Assembly: GCF_000741785.1 (NCBI RefSeq)
Contig: NZ_JGZP01000002.1
Span: 21,716-85,715, forward strand
Reading direction: 5' to 3'
DNA: 64,000 bases
Source: Bifidobacterium stellenboschense
Lineage (GTDB): Bacteria; Actinomycetota; Actinomycetes; Actinomycetales; Bifidobacteriaceae
The notes below the pieces were generated by a model, which saw nothing but the letters and a program-made list of their open reading frames with translations, did not search any database and had not been told where the DNA came from. The first letter of the stretch is position 1. Each line of letters opens with the position of its first letter. Below are positions 35,286 through 43,281 of this stretch, piece by piece. Both the position numbers and the translations under genes were made by a program.

Positions 35286-36536
35286 ATGAAGGTTGACATT
35301 CTGACCCGTGAATACCCGCCGCACGTCTACGGTGGCGCAGGCGTGCACGCCGAGGAGCTGTCCAAGGTGCTCGCCGAGCGCGTCGACGTGACCGTGCGTG
35401 CGTTCGATGGCCCCCGCACCGAAGCGGACATCCCCGCCATCCCGAACGCCTCCGAGGCGAAGGGCTCCCTCAAGGTCGTCGGCTATGACACGCCCGCCGA
35501 GCTGAAGGACGCGAACCCCGCGTTGAAGACCTTCGGCGTCGACCTGCAGATCGCCAACGACGTGGACGCCGACATCGTCCACGCGCACACCTGGTACGCC
35601 TGCCTCGCCGGCTATGCGGCCAAGATGCTGCACGGCACGCCGCTCGTCATCACCGCGCACTCGCTCGAACCGTTCCGCCCGTGGAAGCGCGAGCAGCTCG
35701 GCGGCGGCTACAACCTGAGCTCCTGGGCCGAAAAGGACGCCTACGAGCACGCCGACCGCGTCATCGCCGTGTCCGGCGGCATGCGCGAGGACATCCTCAC
35801 CGCCTACCCGAACCTCGATCCGGACAAGGTCGTCGTCGTGTACAACGGCATCACCATGGCCGACTTCGCCACGCCGGCGGACGACGATCCGGGCTGGAAG
35901 GTGTTCGACCGCTACCACATCGACCGCAGCAAGCCGACCCTGCTGTTCGTCGGCCGTATCACCCGTCAGAAGGGCCTGCCGTACCTGCTCAAGGCGCTGC
36001 ACTTCGTCGATCCGGGCGTCCAGGTCGTGCTGTGCGCCGGCGCTCCCGATACCCCGGAGATCATGGAGGAAGTCAAGAACTCCTTCGCCGAGCTCGACGA
36101 GAAGCGCGGCAACATCATCTGGATCGAGGAGATGCTTCCGAAGAACGAGCTCTCCGCGCTGGAACACGGCTGCGACGCGTTCATCTGCCCGTCCATCTAC
36201 GAGCCGCTCGGCATCGTCAACCTCGAGGCCATGGCGTGCGGCCTGCCGGTCGTCGCCTCCGCCACCGGCGGCATCCCCGAGGTCGTCGTCGACGGCGAGA
36301 CCGGCTACCTCGTGCCGATCGACCAGCTGCGCGACGGCACCGGCACCCCCACGAACCCGGACAAGTTCGTGCACGACATGGCCGACGCGATCAACAAGGT
36401 CATGGCCGACCCGGAGCTCGCGAAGAAGATGGGCGAGGCCGGCTATGCGCGCGCCCGCGACGTGTTCAGCTGGGAGTCCATCGCCGACGCCACCGTCAAG
36501 GTCTACGAGGACGTCCTCGCCGAGCAGAACAAGTAG
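35286..36536 (+). CDS. glgA: Glycogen synthase, actinobacterial type
   Basis: A 416-residue GT-B enzyme matching the actinobacterial (Corynebacterium-type) glycogen synthases that use ADP- or UDP-glucose. N-terminal MKVDILTREYPPHVYGGAGVH is the acceptor/nucleotide loop. HAHTWYACLAGY, TAHSLEPFRPWKREQLGGGY and VVVYNGI follow. The second domain has LLFVGRITRQKGLPYLL and the donor-binding ICPSIYEPLGIVNLEAMACGLPVVAS with the E-x7-E pair. It may also make maltose-1-phosphate, as GlgM does. No other glycogen genes are adjacent. The following gap holds a repeat pair. Confidence 0.92.
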   Translation: MKVDILTREYPPHVYGGAGVHAEELSKVLAERVDVTVRAFDGPRTEADIPAIPNASEAKGSLKVVGYDTPAELKDANPALKTFGVDLQIANDVDADIVHAHTWYACLAGYAAKMLHGTPLVITAHSLEPFRPWKREQLGGGYNLSSWAEKDAYEHADRVIAVSGGMREDILTAYPNLDPDKVVVVYNGITMADFATPADDDPGWKVFDRYHIDRSKPTLLFVGRITRQKGLPYLLKALHFVDPGVQVVLCAGAPDTPEIMEEVKNSFAELDEKRGNIIWIEEMLPKNELSALEHGCDAFICPSIYEPLGIVNLEAMACGLPVVASATGGIPEVVVDGETGYLVPIDQLRDGTGTPTNPDKFVHDMADAINKVMADPELAKKMGEAGYARARDVFSWESIADATVKVYEDVLAEQNK

Positions 36537-36552
36537 CCGATCGCCCTATGCA

Positions 36553-36660
36553 CGCCCCCGCCGGCGGGGGCCGTCATGCGAAGCATGACTGGGGGTGGTG
36601 CGTTGTCCCCAACCGCCACCCCCAGTCAGCCCATGTCGACAGCCCCCGCCGGTGGGGGCG
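36553..36660. repeat. Head-to-head pair of GC-rich palindromic repeats
   Basis: A forward copy (GCCCCCGCCGGCGGGGGCCG then GCATGACTGGGGGTGGT) at 36553-36599 and a reverse copy (CGCCACCCCCAGTCAGCC then CAGCCCCCGCCGGTGGGGGC) at 36615-36660 sit between glgA and the ABC ATPase gene on the same strand. Both transcripts would have to cross it. Confidence 0.85.
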
Positions 36661-36686
36661 AACCGTAACAAGGAGCCCTATACCCC

Positions 36687-37547
36687 ATGCCCAAGCTCTC
36701 CGACAACGTCGTACTCCAACTCGAAAACGTCGAATTCCGCCGCAACCGCCGCGTCATCATCACCGACGTGAACCTGACGATCCGCGCGGGGGAGCGGTGG
36801 GTGCTGTTCGGGCCGAACGGCATCGGCAAATCCACGGCTGTCGGCATGCTCGCCACGCGCACGTTCCCGTCCGAAGGCCGCGTGTTCATCCTCGGCCACC
36901 AACTCGGCAAATACGACGTGTTCAAGCTGCGTACGCGCATCGGCCTCGCCTCCGCCGACCTAGGCCGTCAGTTCCCCGAATTCGAGGATCCGCTCGACGC
37001 GGTCGTCACCGGCCTGAGCGCCGTGACCGGACGCTGGCGCGACACGTACACCGAGGCCGAATACGAGCGCGCCCGCGGCCTGCTGCGCGACTTCCGCGTG
37101 AGCTACCTCGAAGGCAAGGAGATGTGGCGACTCTCGGAGGGCGAACGCACGCGCGTGCTCATCGCGAGGGCGCTCATGGGCGACCCGGAGCTGCTCATCA
37201 TGGACGAGCCGACCACCGGTCTCGACCTGGGCGGCCGCGAACAGGTGATGCGCACGCTGAGCCGCATCGGCGAGGAGAACTCCGACCGCGCGGTCGTGCT
37301 CGTCACGCACCGTCTGGAGGAGATTCCCGCCGGATTCGACCACATCGCCATCATGGGCAGGAAACCCATTCCCGCCGAGGACGCCACCGAGGATGGTGTC
37401 GACTCGATGGGCAACCCCGGTGCCGGCACCATCGTCTACACCGGCCCGCTCGAACAGGGCCTGACCGACGAACGGCTCTCCGACCTGTTCGGCATGCCCA
37501 TCGAAGTCGAACACTCCCACAACCGCTGGGCCGCCTACGCGGTGTGA
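36687..37547 (+). CDS. ABC transporter ATP-binding protein
   Basis: A 286-residue lone ABC ATPase. Walker A GPNGIGKST, Q-loop region SADLGRQFPEFEDP, signature LSEGERTRVLIARAL, Walker B LLIMDEPTTGLD and the H-loop VTHRLEEIP are all present. No permease or binding protein is adjacent. The ModF/PhnC-like form with a C-terminal extension (VYTGPLEQGLTDERLSDLFG) suits an importer of unknown substrate or a stand-alone ATPase. The AAGGAGCCC site supports the ATG at 36687. Its 3' end overlaps a convergent hypothetical gene by 13 bases. Confidence 0.88.
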   Translation: MPKLSDNVVLQLENVEFRRNRRVIITDVNLTIRAGERWVLFGPNGIGKSTAVGMLATRTFPSEGRVFILGHQLGKYDVFKLRTRIGLASADLGRQFPEFEDPLDAVVTGLSAVTGRWRDTYTEAEYERARGLLRDFRVSYLEGKEMWRLSEGERTRVLIARALMGDPELLIMDEPTTGLDLGGREQVMRTLSRIGEENSDRAVVLVTHRLEEIPAGFDHIAIMGRKPIPAEDATEDGVDSMGNPGAGTIVYTGPLEQGLTDERLSDLFGMPIEVEHSHNRWAAYAV

Positions 37548-37933
37548 CGAAGCCGCTCGACTTCTTCCGCGGTGGGACGCCACGTGATGAGCTGATACAT
37601 CTGAGACCGATCTTTCAGCATGGATTTGATTGCGTCATCAAGTGTTTCGTTGAGATGGAAACGTTTGCTCTCCTCCGGATGAAGCCTGATGGCGGTTCGG
37701 AATGATTTGACGATATCGGAACTCTGCGTATGCCAAACAAGCTCATCGAGGATTTCCCCTATCGTAGACAGTTCCTCATCAGAGCAGTCCAGAATGAACG
37801 AAGATGCCTGCTGCGGATCCTTGCTCATCTCCTCGACCAACCGATTCCAACATTGCTCGATGCGGTCATCCCATTCGTTGTCGGTCGCGTTGCGTTCGGC
37901 GATGATCCGCCGTACCTTGTCGACATCGAACAT
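37535..37933 (-). CDS. Hypothetical protein at the BREX left border
   Basis: I do not recognise a family. The double ATG at 37936/37933 follows AAAGGAGCCA; the second (MFDVDKVRRIIAERN) has the better spacing, giving 132 residues. The protein is predicted largely helical and acidic, with SSFILDCSDEELSTIGEILDEL and a C-terminal TWRPTAEEVERL. No signal or membrane segment is visible. It diverges from brxA, with 140 bases between, and its GC content is nearer that of the BREX region than of the ABC gene. It may belong to the island (an immunity- or regulator-sized protein), but this is inference. Confidence 0.6.
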   Translation of the reverse strand: MFDVDKVRRIIAERNATDNEWDDRIEQCWNRLVEEMSKDPQQASSFILDCSDEELSTIGEILDELVWHTQSSDIVKSFRTAIRLHPEESKRFHLNETLDDAIKSMLKDRSQMYQLITWRPTAEEVERLRHTA

Positions 37934-38078
37934 CATTGGCTCCTTTCGATTCGGGATTTTCATGGTGTTCTGTCCATGGCCGCCGGCATCTCGTTCCACC
38001 GGAATCCTTCTCCGGCATCATATCCCGTCTGCGGTGTAGCCTGAAATATTCCTGAAGTGCGAGACACGAGGAGGACTG

Positions 38079-38753
38079 ATGCCGGGGGCGTACGGTAGCG
38101 AGATCATGCGGGAGGGGCGGCGGTACCGCCTCTCGTTCACGGTCGGCGGATTGCTCGCCCCGCAGGGGCGTATCCTCGCCGCGCTGTTCATGGCCGACGG
38201 AGGTTTCTCCGCCGGTTCCGATGCGCCGGAATCCGAACTTGGGGAGCGTGTCGAACGGGTTCGGCAGCGAGCCATCGACGGGAACGTCCTCGCCATCCGC
38301 ACGCATGCGGCGAACGTCCGCATGGTGCGTGAGGTGCTCAAGCGTTTGAGCGCGCTCACCGAAAGGGAACTGCGGTATCTGGCTGCAGCCGGGACGCCGA
38401 TGGATGATTGCCGTGCGCTGATGTGGTTGGCGATGTGCCGCTACTACGCCATCGTGGGCGAGTTCGCCGACGAGGTGCTGCGCGACCGGTATCTCATGGG
38501 CATGCCGACCGTGACCCGCGGCGACTATGACCGGTTCATCCTCGCCAAGGCCATGTGGCATCCGGAACTGGAGGAGCTCAGCCCCACCACGGCGGGAAAG
38601 CTCCGTTCGAACGTGTTCAAGGCGATGGATGAGGCCGGATTGGTGGAGAAAACCGACGGCACGCTGCTGCCTTCCCTGCTTGGCGCACCCCTGACCGCTA
38701 TTCTTGAGTGCAGGCCGGAATCGTTCGCGTATTTCCCGATCAGGGAACATTGA
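38079..38753 (+). CDS. brxA: BREX protein BrxA
   Basis: A 224-residue DUF1819/BrxA protein, the usual first gene of type I BREX loci; BrxA is a small DNA-binding helical protein. It shows RYRLSFTVGGLLAPQGRILAAL at the N-terminus, an Arg-rich middle and the TTAGKLRSNVFKAMDEAGLVEK segment typical of the family, ending with FAYFPIREH. Start ATG 38079 follows GAGGAGG. brxB follows after 77 bases. The promoter for the whole island probably lies in the 140 bases before this gene. Confidence 0.85.
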   Translation: MPGAYGSEIMREGRRYRLSFTVGGLLAPQGRILAALFMADGGFSAGSDAPESELGERVERVRQRAIDGNVLAIRTHAANVRMVREVLKRLSALTERELRYLAAAGTPMDDCRALMWLAMCRYYAIVGEFADEVLRDRYLMGMPTVTRGDYDRFILAKAMWHPELEELSPTTAGKLRSNVFKAMDEAGLVEKTDGTLLPSLLGAPLTAILECRPESFAYFPIREH

Positions 38754-38830
38754 ACGAACATCGAGCGGGCATCGGACACGAACCATCGATTCCGGACGTG
38801 GAATCATCCGGCGAGAGGAGACGGACGGCA

Positions 38831-39535
38831 ATGACATTCGGCGACGCCGCACGGCGACGGCCGCAGAGCATCGAACGGGACTTCGACGCTCTGTTCCGGT
38901 ACATGCGTCCCAAGCGGTTCCGCAACGGCGAGGATACCGGCGGCGAGCCGGCGGACTACATCTACGCGTATCACCCGGAGCAGGAACTGGAGGTCGCGCG
39001 TCGCATCCCGTTGCTCGTGAACCGTCTGCAGGGCATGGACCCCGTGGACGCCGATGACGCCGCTCCGGCCGTGCTGGTCATCGACCTGTACGAGCTGGCC
39101 ATGCAGGTCATGAAGGATGATGACGTCTTTGACGCGGCCGTCGAACAGGAGTCCGACATGCATGGCGACGAGGATGAGGGAATCGACGGCGACGAGTTCT
39201 ATCAGGCGCTCGTCGGCATGCTCGATCCGGACGGCGACGGTCTGAAAGACGCGTTGAAGGAGCGGTACCGGCGGGCGAAAGCCCATGACGAGGCGGATCT
39301 GGTGTTCGTGACCGGAGTGGGCCGGGTGTACCCGTACATCCGCGCGCATGCGCTGCTCGCCAGTCTTCAGGAGATCATGCCGGAGCATACGCCCGTGGTG
39401 TTGTTCTTCCCGGGGACCTATGAGAAGACGGCGTCGACCGTGTCGGTGATGCGCCTGTTCGATCGTCTCGAAGCGGACAACTACTACCGGGCGTTCAGTC
39501 TCAACACCGCGATTCAGGAAGGAGCCGACGCATGA
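38831..39535 (+). CDS. brxB: BREX protein BrxB
   Basis: A 234-residue DUF1788/BrxB protein of unknown biochemical role, part of the core type I set. Recognised by YIYAYHPEQELEVARRIPLLVNRLQ near the N-terminus, LVIDLYELAMQVM, and the C-terminal VFVTGVGRVYPYIRAHALL with TPVVLFFPGTYE. I use ATG 38831 (MTFGDAARRR), which follows GAGAGGAG; the frame is open 41 codons further upstream without a better site. Its stop overlaps the brxC start by four bases. Confidence 0.85.
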   Translation: MTFGDAARRRPQSIERDFDALFRYMRPKRFRNGEDTGGEPADYIYAYHPEQELEVARRIPLLVNRLQGMDPVDADDAAPAVLVIDLYELAMQVMKDDDVFDAAVEQESDMHGDEDEGIDGDEFYQALVGMLDPDGDGLKDALKERYRRAKAHDEADLVFVTGVGRVYPYIRAHALLASLQEIMPEHTPVVLFFPGTYEKTASTVSVMRLFDRLEADNYYRAFSLNTAIQEGADA

Positions 39536-42500
39536 GCGACATGGGCAAGGACACCGGCGACGCATTGCAGTTGAGGGACGTCTTCGTCAAGAACATCGAC
39601 GACAAGATCGATGGTGTCATCAAGGCTAGCGACGACAGCAACCTCGTCGACGAGGTGCGCGAATACGTGCTGACCAATGAGATTCAGACCAATCTCGAAC
39701 GGTTCCTCGACGCATACAACGATCCGTTCGCCGATTACACGAACGGCGTATGGATCTCGGGCTACTTCGGCTCGGGTAAGTCGCACCTGTTGAAGATGCT
39801 CTCCCACATCCTCGGTGACGTCCCCGCGGGCGAGGCCTCGACCTCGCTCGCGGACGGCGGCGAGCCATTGAGCCGGGCGCAGGTCATCGACATCACGAAA
39901 TCCAAAGCCGGGGCCGCCGGGAATCATGAGCTCGAAGGACTGCTGGACGCGAACGCGTGCATCCCCGCCACGTCGTTGCTGTTCAACATCGACAGCAAGG
40001 CGCAGCGGGGCAGCAGGACGGCGCTGCTGGACGCGTTCATCCGCGTGTTCGACGAGGCGCGCGGCTACTACGGCGCCAACAAGTATGTGGCGAAGATGGA
40101 GCGTGATCTCGAAGCGAACGGGCGCCTCGACGAGTTCGCGCGCCGGTTCGAGGCCATCGCCGGCAAACCATGGTCGAAGGGTCGCGTGCAGGCCGCGTTC
40201 TCCGGTGCGAAGATCGACAAGGCGTTCGCCGCCGCCACGGGAGACGAGGTCGACGGCATCCTCAAGGACTACCAGCGTCAGTACAATCCGACCATCGCCG
40301 ACTTCGCCGACGACGTGGCCGATTGGCTGCGGCGCCAGCCGGACGGCCATCGTCTGGTCTTCCTCGTAGACGAGGTCGGCCAGTTCGTCGGCACCGACAC
40401 TGACCGCATGCTCAACCTGCAGACCGTGACGGAGGAGCTGTTCTCCCGTACGAAGGGCCGCGCGTGGGTGATCGTCACCTCCCAGGAGGACATCGACTCC
40501 GTGATCGGCGACCGCACGGTCAGTCAGGGATTGGATTTCACGAAGATCAAGGGACGCTTCGCCATCAACCTGAAGCTTTCCAGCGCGGACGCCATCGAAG
40601 TCATCCAGAAGCGTCTGCTCACCAAGAACGAGCGGGGTGAAACGGCCGTAGAGGAACTGTGGCGTGGCCACCGTGACGAGCTCGACGCCCTGTTCACCTT
40701 CCAAGGTGATGGCGCTCGACAGTTCAAGGATCTCAGGTTCGGCACCGAGGAGGATTTCACCGCCACCTACCCGTTCATCAACTACCAGTTCACGCTGTTC
40801 CAGAATGCGATGCGCGGCATGAGCGACGCCGGGTTCTTCGAGGGGCAGCATCGTTCGGTGGGCGAGCGTTCGCTGCTGTCCACCGTCAGCAGCGCGCTCG
40901 TGGAACGCAAGAACGCTACGGTCGGCGCGCTCATGCCGTTCAGCGCCTTGTATGACGGCATCGCCGGCACCATCCAGAGCTCGGTGAACCATCGCATCAA
41001 CGAGGCGGAACGCGAGCTTGGTTCCGATATCTGCGAGCTGGCCTTGCCGTTGCTCAAGGCGTTGCTGCTGGTCAAGCACGTCAAGGGGTTCAAGGCCACC
41101 GTGCGCAACCTGCGCATCCTCATCCTCGACCGGTTCGGCGAGAATCTGCCCGAGTTGGAGCGGCGCGTCCAGGACACGTTGGATGTGCTGGAACGTCAGA
41201 ACTATGTGCATCGCACCGGCGACGAATACGAGTATCTGACCAACGACGAGCAGGCCGTCGAAAGCGAGATCAAGAACGTCGACGTCGAGGACCGGCGGAT
41301 CCGCGAACGGCTGGGCGATATCGTCGGAGAGACGCTCGGTCAGCCCCTGTCCGTGGAATACGGGTCGGGACGGAACAGGACGAAATTCCGCTACGGTCTG
41401 ATCGTCGACGGCGTGGCGCAGGGCAAGTCGTACCCGATCATGCTGCACGTCGTCACCCCGATGGTCGATCTTCCGCAGGATGTCAAGATTCTGCGCTCGT
41501 CCGGCGAACGCGGCGAGCTGCACGTGGTTTTCGACGAGGATGCTTCCAAGCTTATGCGCGACCTGACCATGGTCGAACGCACGGAGAAGTATCTGCGTCT
41601 GCACGCCAACGAGCAGGGAGCGCGCAAACGCATCATCGACGACAAGCGCGGCAATCTCGGGACCATGTACCGGGAGTTGAAGACCACGGTGTCCCAGGCG
41701 TTGCGGTCCTCCGTCATCGCCTATAACGGTGCCGTGCTGGAGACGAAGGCCCGTCAGGATGCGGCGGGCATCGTCTCGGAGGCGATGCAGACGCTGATCG
41801 GGCGTCTCTACACCAATCTCGGCATGGTGGAGGGCCTCGCCTACGCCGAAAAGGACCTGCCCGGCGTGCTCGCCGACGCGTCCGTGCCGGTCGATGCTTC
41901 CCAGCCGTCGATTGGTGTGGGCACCGACACCGCGAGAAACCGTCTGGATTCGCCGGCGCAGGATGTGTTCGATTACGTGGCCGGTCAGGCCCGCCGCAAC
42001 CTCGCGTCCACCGTGCGCGACGTCACCCGCCATTACGAGGACGAACCGTATGGCTGGCCGTTCACGGTCACGCTCGCCTGCCTGTGCCATCTGGTCGGTT
42101 CCGACCGTATCCGTCTGATGATCGACAGCAGGCGCGTGCCCCGCACCGACGTGGTCAAGAGCCTGACCAACCAGAAGACGGCGGAAAGCGTGCTCGTGGA
42201 GATTCCGAAACGCCACGACGCCGCCAAACTGAGGGATCTGCGTGAATTCGCCGCCGACTATCTCGGTATGGCCGGGGACAGGCTGCCGTCGGACGCGGAG
42301 GACATGGCCCGGGCCATCAAGGAGGGGCTGCTCGCCGAAGCGCATGCGATCGAGACCCTGCGGGCCGCCAACGGCCGGTTCCGGTTCGTCGAATCATTGG
42401 ACGGGCCGCTCAAGCGCATCAGGGAGGTGGCCGGCAAATCCGAGGAGTGGATTCTGGAATCCTTCCCCTCGGACGACGAGGACGACGGCACGGAACGGCT

Positions 42501-43281
42501 GCTCGACGACAAGGAGGATGTCGTCGACCCGATCCGCAAGGTACTCAACGGCAAGCAGCGTGACGTGCTGTCCGATGGACTGGATTGGATTGCGTCCAAC
42601 GATTCCAACTTCACGCTCGCCCCCACCGAACTGCAGCAGGAGCGTGACACGGTACGTGCCATCGCGGACGATCCGAAGCTGTTCCAAGGCAATAAGGTCA
42701 ACCTGTTCCGAACCCGGTTGGCCGCATTGCAGGAGCATCTCGCCGGTTTCGCGGATAAGGAGCGCGGACGCGCCGCGGATGTCGTCGCTCGGGTGCGCGA
42801 GACCCTTACCGGCAGTGACTCCTACCGTGCCGCCCGCGAGGGCGCGCGTCGGGAGGCCCTGCGCTCGCTGGATGAGGCGACGGCGAAGATCCGGGATGCG
42901 AAGTACGTCGCCGACATCCGTCAGACCGCGGATCATGTGCGCGACGAGCTGTCGTTGGCGTTGCTCAACCGGTTGGATGCGGCGAAGGAGAAGCCGGAAC
43001 CGGTCGCGGTCGCGCCGTCCGCAGGCGCACCGAAGCACGCGTCGGCGTCACAGGTCGAATCCGATGCGTCGGCCGGGTCGGCCGAACCGGGCGCGTCGTC
43101 CTCTTCGACCGATGACGGTTCGCGTCGGCCGAACGCCGAACCGTCCGATCGTTTCATCCGCGTCACGCCGCCGCGTTCCAAGTCGATGCTGTGCACCGAG
43201 GCCGACGTGGATGAGTTCCTCGACGCATACCGTCGCAAGCTCATCGCCTCCATCAAGGAAGGAAAGAGAATTCTGCTATGA
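39532..43281 (+). CDS. brxC: BREX ATPase BrxC
   Basis: A 1249-residue P-loop ATPase, the largest type I BREX component, thought to work with PglX and BrxB on phage DNA. Walker A GYFGSGKS is at residues 77-84 and Walker B LVFLVDEVGQF at about 275-287, with VTSQEDIDSV after it. The long C-terminal two-thirds is mostly helical. The last 110 residues hold a low-complexity Ala/Ser/Pro/Glu linker (about 1155-1205) before a conserved tail FLDAYRRKLIASIKEGKRI. Overlaps both brxB and pglX by four bases, so the trio is translationally coupled. Confidence 0.93.
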   Translation: MSDMGKDTGDALQLRDVFVKNIDDKIDGVIKASDDSNLVDEVREYVLTNEIQTNLERFLDAYNDPFADYTNGVWISGYFGSGKSHLLKMLSHILGDVPAGEASTSLADGGEPLSRAQVIDITKSKAGAAGNHELEGLLDANACIPATSLLFNIDSKAQRGSRTALLDAFIRVFDEARGYYGANKYVAKMERDLEANGRLDEFARRFEAIAGKPWSKGRVQAAFSGAKIDKAFAAATGDEVDGILKDYQRQYNPTIADFADDVADWLRRQPDGHRLVFLVDEVGQFVGTDTDRMLNLQTVTEELFSRTKGRAWVIVTSQEDIDSVIGDRTVSQGLDFTKIKGRFAINLKLSSADAIEVIQKRLLTKNERGETAVEELWRGHRDELDALFTFQGDGARQFKDLRFGTEEDFTATYPFINYQFTLFQNAMRGMSDAGFFEGQHRSVGERSLLSTVSSALVERKNATVGALMPFSALYDGIAGTIQSSVNHRINEAERELGSDICELALPLLKALLLVKHVKGFKATVRNLRILILDRFGENLPELERRVQDTLDVLERQNYVHRTGDEYEYLTNDEQAVESEIKNVDVEDRRIRERLGDIVGETLGQPLSVEYGSGRNRTKFRYGLIVDGVAQGKSYPIMLHVVTPMVDLPQDVKILRSSGERGELHVVFDEDASKLMRDLTMVERTEKYLRLHANEQGARKRIIDDKRGNLGTMYRELKTTVSQALRSSVIAYNGAVLETKARQDAAGIVSEAMQTLIGRLYTNLGMVEGLAYAEKDLPGVLADASVPVDASQPSIGVGTDTARNRLDSPAQDVFDYVAGQARRNLASTVRDVTRHYEDEPYGWPFTVTLACLCHLVGSDRIRLMIDSRRVPRTDVVKSLTNQKTAESVLVEIPKRHDAAKLRDLREFAADYLGMAGDRLPSDAEDMARAIKEGLLAEAHAIETLRAANGRFRFVESLDGPLKRIREVAGKSEEWILESFPSDDEDDGTERLLDDKEDVVDPIRKVLNGKQRDVLSDGLDWIASNDSNFTLAPTELQQERDTVRAIADDPKLFQGNKVNLFRTRLAALQEHLAGFADKERGRAADVVARVRETLTGSDSYRAAREGARREALRSLDEATAKIRDAKYVADIRQTADHVRDELSLALLNRLDAAKEKPEPVAVAPSAGAPKHASASQVESDASAGSAEPGASSSSTDDGSRRPNAEPSDRFIRVTPPRSKSMLCTEADVDEFLDAYRRKLIASIKEGKRILL

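Noticed and set aside
39514..42345. A 943-codon open frame on the minus strand opposite brxC
   Set aside because: Shadow of brxC in high-GC DNA. It has no recognisable domain, its start lies within other genes, and brxC has clear Walker motifs.
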